Shown: positions 62,103-64,000 of the stretch, in pieces
Layout of the letters: each line of letters opens with the position of its first letter
Position numbering within the stretch: the first letter of the stretch is position 1
DNA from: Akanthomyces muscarius
Lineage: Eukaryota > Ascomycota > Sordariomycetes > Hypocreales > Cordycipitaceae
NCBI RefSeq assembly: GCF_028009165.1
Contig: NC_079244.1
Span: 186,001-250,000 of the forward strand
DNA: 64,000 nucleotides
Reading direction: 5' to 3'
Program-made: the position numbers and the translations under genes
Notes under the pieces: model-generated
The model's input: the letters and a program-made list of their open reading frames with translations, nothing else
Database searches by the model: none
Told to the model about the DNA's origin: nothing

Positions 62103-64000
62103 CCTGACGGCTCGTAGACTGACAATGACCAGTCGAAGTGCAGATGGCGCAAGGAGGATATAGTGCGAGGTATATAAAACAAATGTGCCCGCCTTGTTGA
62201 AGATTCTGTCGAGGTGGGAGCGCCACGCACGGTCGCGTCCCCGAGGCTAGGGTGACGGTGGCGCTTTGTGAGGCAGTATAGCGACTCTTTCAGGTGCAGC
62301 GCTGGGGGCTAAAAGGGCAAAATGTTTTATTAATCTGGAGAAAGCGGCGCCGCCCCCAGCGTATGTATGGCCATTGGGTGGCGGGCTGGCAGCGACAAAT
62401 GCAGGGAGGGCTACCCGAGGTCCCAGATGGCTCACGACTCATGGCCACGGACTCGATAGCTGGCCAGGTTTGCCAGGCACCACGGCTGAATGACTGTCAA
62501 CTCGCGCTTGTGATTGAGGAGCGACCGACTCTGGCCGGACATTGGCGGCGGGCTGGGCGCCACGGTGGGGATAATTTGGGCTGGAGAGGCCACTGGCGAG
62601 GCCAGCTTTCTGTCACTAGTTACGAGGGGTTTTGACTGCGGACCCTGATGATCGGAAATCGTAAGCATCGCGACGTCTGCTCTCGAAATTAGATTCCGGT
62701 AAAGTGGATGGCGGTAGGCGATCAGACACATGTGATGATTGATATCAAGGTGAGCTGGTGAGGTCAGTTGCGGACAGGTCTGTCTGTGCTCAAATAATAT
62801 TCCGAAATCTCGTGTACCAGTAGCAGCCATACGACATCTGGGCGAGGGTTCCACACGTGGCAACTGCAAGGGCCGTGCAATGCAACCCGGCGATATGTCC
62901 CAACAGGGCAGCCGATGAACGATGGCGGCCATCCAAAACTGCCTAGGCCCGGAGGCACGACAAGACATGAATCCAGATGCGAGGCGGACCCTCTAATAAA
63001 GCCCCAAAAGCTCCTTCAGCCACCAGTCAAGGGGCACGTTACAGTGGGTATAGAGTGGAGGTTAGGATGGTGACTGGGCTAGTCGCTCCAGAGCGCACTT
63101 GATGGCCTCCAGAGCTTGCGAGAAACCCTACTTACTAGTGATTGCTAGTCAAAAGTACGGATACGCAACTGCGCCATTCCGCTCAGCCAGGGGTTTCTGT
63201 GGCTGCCGCAACTAAGTGGGCGACAAAAGTGAAGGCTTGTTCCGCCGCGAGACATGCCACAGAATACGTAGTATAAGTATAGTCTTTATATAACCAATTC
63301 TATTTTTAAAGTAGCAAACAAACCCAAAAACCTCCACGAGACAATTTCATATATTAAGCATGTCTCATAGAGGCTTTAGTCGCCAAAGGGCGATGTTGGC
63401 CATTAGCCTAGTTTAGCGACCTCTTGGTTGTGCCTAGGCGATGTATTTCATCACTCTAGCGACAGGTTGGTGGTGAGAAGATACTTATTTGGGCCCGCTC
63501 TCTGAGTCCGATGGATGACTGACCGAAGTCACTGAACGACATTCGCGCAGCTAGAGATTTGTGCTCTACCAAGCGTCGTATGGCTTCTGTAACCCAGTAT
63601 TCTCGTGCTACGCAAGTAAACACAGCCCGCCGCAAGACGTCTTTGAAGAGCTGCGACGAGAAGACGCCTAAATAAGGCAAGTTCACGCAGCCTGACAAGT
63701 CCATGTCACTGGCATCTTTCATCTGTGGTGGCGCTAATAGTCACGCCGTCCACCGCCGTGGCGCGCAACTTAGTGTTGCCAATGAGCCATGGTGTGCAAT
63801 GTGAACATCTAACTTTTCAAATTCAAATTCAAATTCAGATTAAAAGAAACAAGTTCCGAGGCAGAAGGACCTGGGAATTTACAGGCCCATATAAAGATCA
63901 GGGCTACCATACGCGTCTTCTGTTTCTCTCGTTCATCCCAATCTTTCTCATCTTCTTGCTTCTGCCGCAAGGTGCGTACCAACCAACAAATTGGCACGTT
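62103..64000. other. right-end region, no gene seen
   Basis: 1.9 kb upstream of the receptor to the window edge. Frames such as 62432-62968 (minus) and 63456-63722 (minus) lack any family feature. A gene may begin beyond the right edge. Confidence 0.45.
63816..63836. repeat. short TTCAAA tandem repeat
   Basis: About three and a half copies of TTCAAA in a row. It is a simple repeat without evident function. Confidence 0.8.

Overview
The window is nuclear DNA of a filamentous ascomycete, most likely a sordariomycete of the order Hypocreales. Genes are spaced 0.1-2 kb apart, carry short GT-AG introns of about 45-160 nt with CTAAC/CTGAC branch sites, and belong to fungus-specific families (con-13, LsdA-like, DUF3433, CFEM-GPCR, Zn2Cys6 and C2H2 regulators, a highly-reducing-type PKS-NRPS). 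I rebuilt exon structures by hand from splice signals and reading-frame continuity. No rRNA, tRNA, CRISPR array or intact transposon was seen.

Layout. 1-5 kb: the 3' part of a multi-pass membrane protein (+), an SDR (-), and a con-13-like secreted HExxH protein (+). 5.2-8.8 kb: a 1153-aa C2H2 regulator (-), followed by about 7 kb with no supportable gene. 15.9-25.3 kb: a CAP/PR-1 secreted protein (+), a DUF3433 membrane protein (-), a DUF899 protein (+) and an LsdA-like secreted protein (+). 27.3-30.1 kb: a GH18 endo-beta-N-acetylglucosaminidase (+) and an FSH1-type serine hydrolase (-). 31.4-42.9 kb: an 11.4-kb PKS-NRPS (3788 aa). 44.1-46.6 kb: a formate/nitrite-family transporter (+) and an L-lactate dehydrogenase (-) ending in the peroxisomal signal SRL. 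48.9-59.8 kb: four minus-strand genes that read as a glycine-betaine catabolic cluster. 60.5-62.1 kb: a CFEM-domain Pth11-like receptor (-). The last 1.9 kb has no gene I can support.

How genes work together. (1) The Rieske oxygenase, the dimethylglycine dehydrogenase-like enzyme and the MSOX/FAOX-family oxidase could demethylate glycine betaine to dimethylglycine, sarcosine and glycine in turn. A Zn2Cys6 regulator lies among them. All three enzyme genes carry the same 11-bp sequence, CACGTGATCGG, about 220-250 bp upstream of the start codon. I think this is the most interesting undescribed system here. (2) The PKS-NRPS keeps intact KS, AT, DH, ACP, C, A and T motifs, but its KR has lost the catalytic Tyr and Lys, its ER is a relic, no methyltransferase is visible, and its reductase has Arg in place of the YxxxK lysine. 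It probably makes an unreduced acyl-amino acid, perhaps a tetramic acid, with the divergent FSH1 hydrolase as its only evident partner. (3) LDH and the FNT-family channel may form a lactate-making and lactate-moving pair.
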